Below, one piece after another: positions 5,523 to 5,528 of a stretch of DNA of 5,528 bases. Both the position numbers and the translations under genes were made by a program. This stretch comes from DATIYF01 sp035517775. GTDB lineage: Bacteria; Acidobacteriota; Terriglobia; Terriglobales; Acidobacteriaceae. The notes under the pieces are model-generated. The model worked only from the letters and a program-made list of their open reading frames with translations. It did not search any database and was not told where the DNA came from. The number at the start of each line of letters is the position of its first letter. Position 1 is the first letter of the stretch. The DNA is taken from NCBI GenBank assembly GCA_035517775.1, contig DATIYF010000110.1:1-5528 (forward strand), in the 5' to 3' direction.

Positions 5523-5528
5523 GCTACG

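Overview
The window is GC-rich bacterial DNA with four genes, all on the minus strand. Read in the direction of transcription, from high to low coordinates, they are: an Mrp/ApbC-type iron-sulfur carrier ATPase (5408-4557), a YkgJ-type cysteine-cluster protein (4466-3855), a 928-residue membrane Ser/Thr protein kinase with a PD40/TolB-like beta-propeller sensor (3762-976), and the N-terminal receiver part of a response regulator that runs off the left edge (396-1). Kinases of the form Hanks kinase, one membrane helix, then SxDG-type propeller are especially abundant in Acidobacteriota. With the high GC and the GCCGGCG-type intergenic repeats, this suggests an acidobacterium. That is inference from gene style, not a marker-gene result.

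Right part (4557-5528): mrp has a good Shine-Dalgarno site in front of a TTG start and a perfect TATAAT box upstream. Beyond that box lies a cluster of TGCCGGCGG repeats with one perfect 7-bp hairpin, cut by the window edge. The cysteine-cluster gene follows mrp after 90 bases. Both proteins carry metal-type cysteine motifs, so a shared link to Fe-S or metal handling is reasonable but unproven.

Middle (976-3854): the kinase has its own strong-looking promoter (TTGACT, 17 bases, TAACAT). It ends only 12 bases before the ATG, so the mRNA should be nearly leaderless, which fits the absence of a Shine-Dalgarno site. Kinase and regulator are both signalling proteins, but nothing in the sequence shows that they act together.

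Left part (1-975): a 579-base stretch without a convincing gene separates the kinase from the response regulator. It is not featureless. It holds three perfect hairpins just after the kinase stop, a network of GTCACG/CGTGAC half-sites that can form mutually exclusive stems, a possible promoter followed by two hairpins and a T-run (small RNA or attenuator in the regulator's leader), and copies of the same CCGGCGG-TATT repeat found upstream of mrp. I see no mobile element, CRISPR array, tRNA or rRNA. The genes belong to known families. What is most worth a second look is the non-coding 397-975 stretch and the near-leaderless kinase start.
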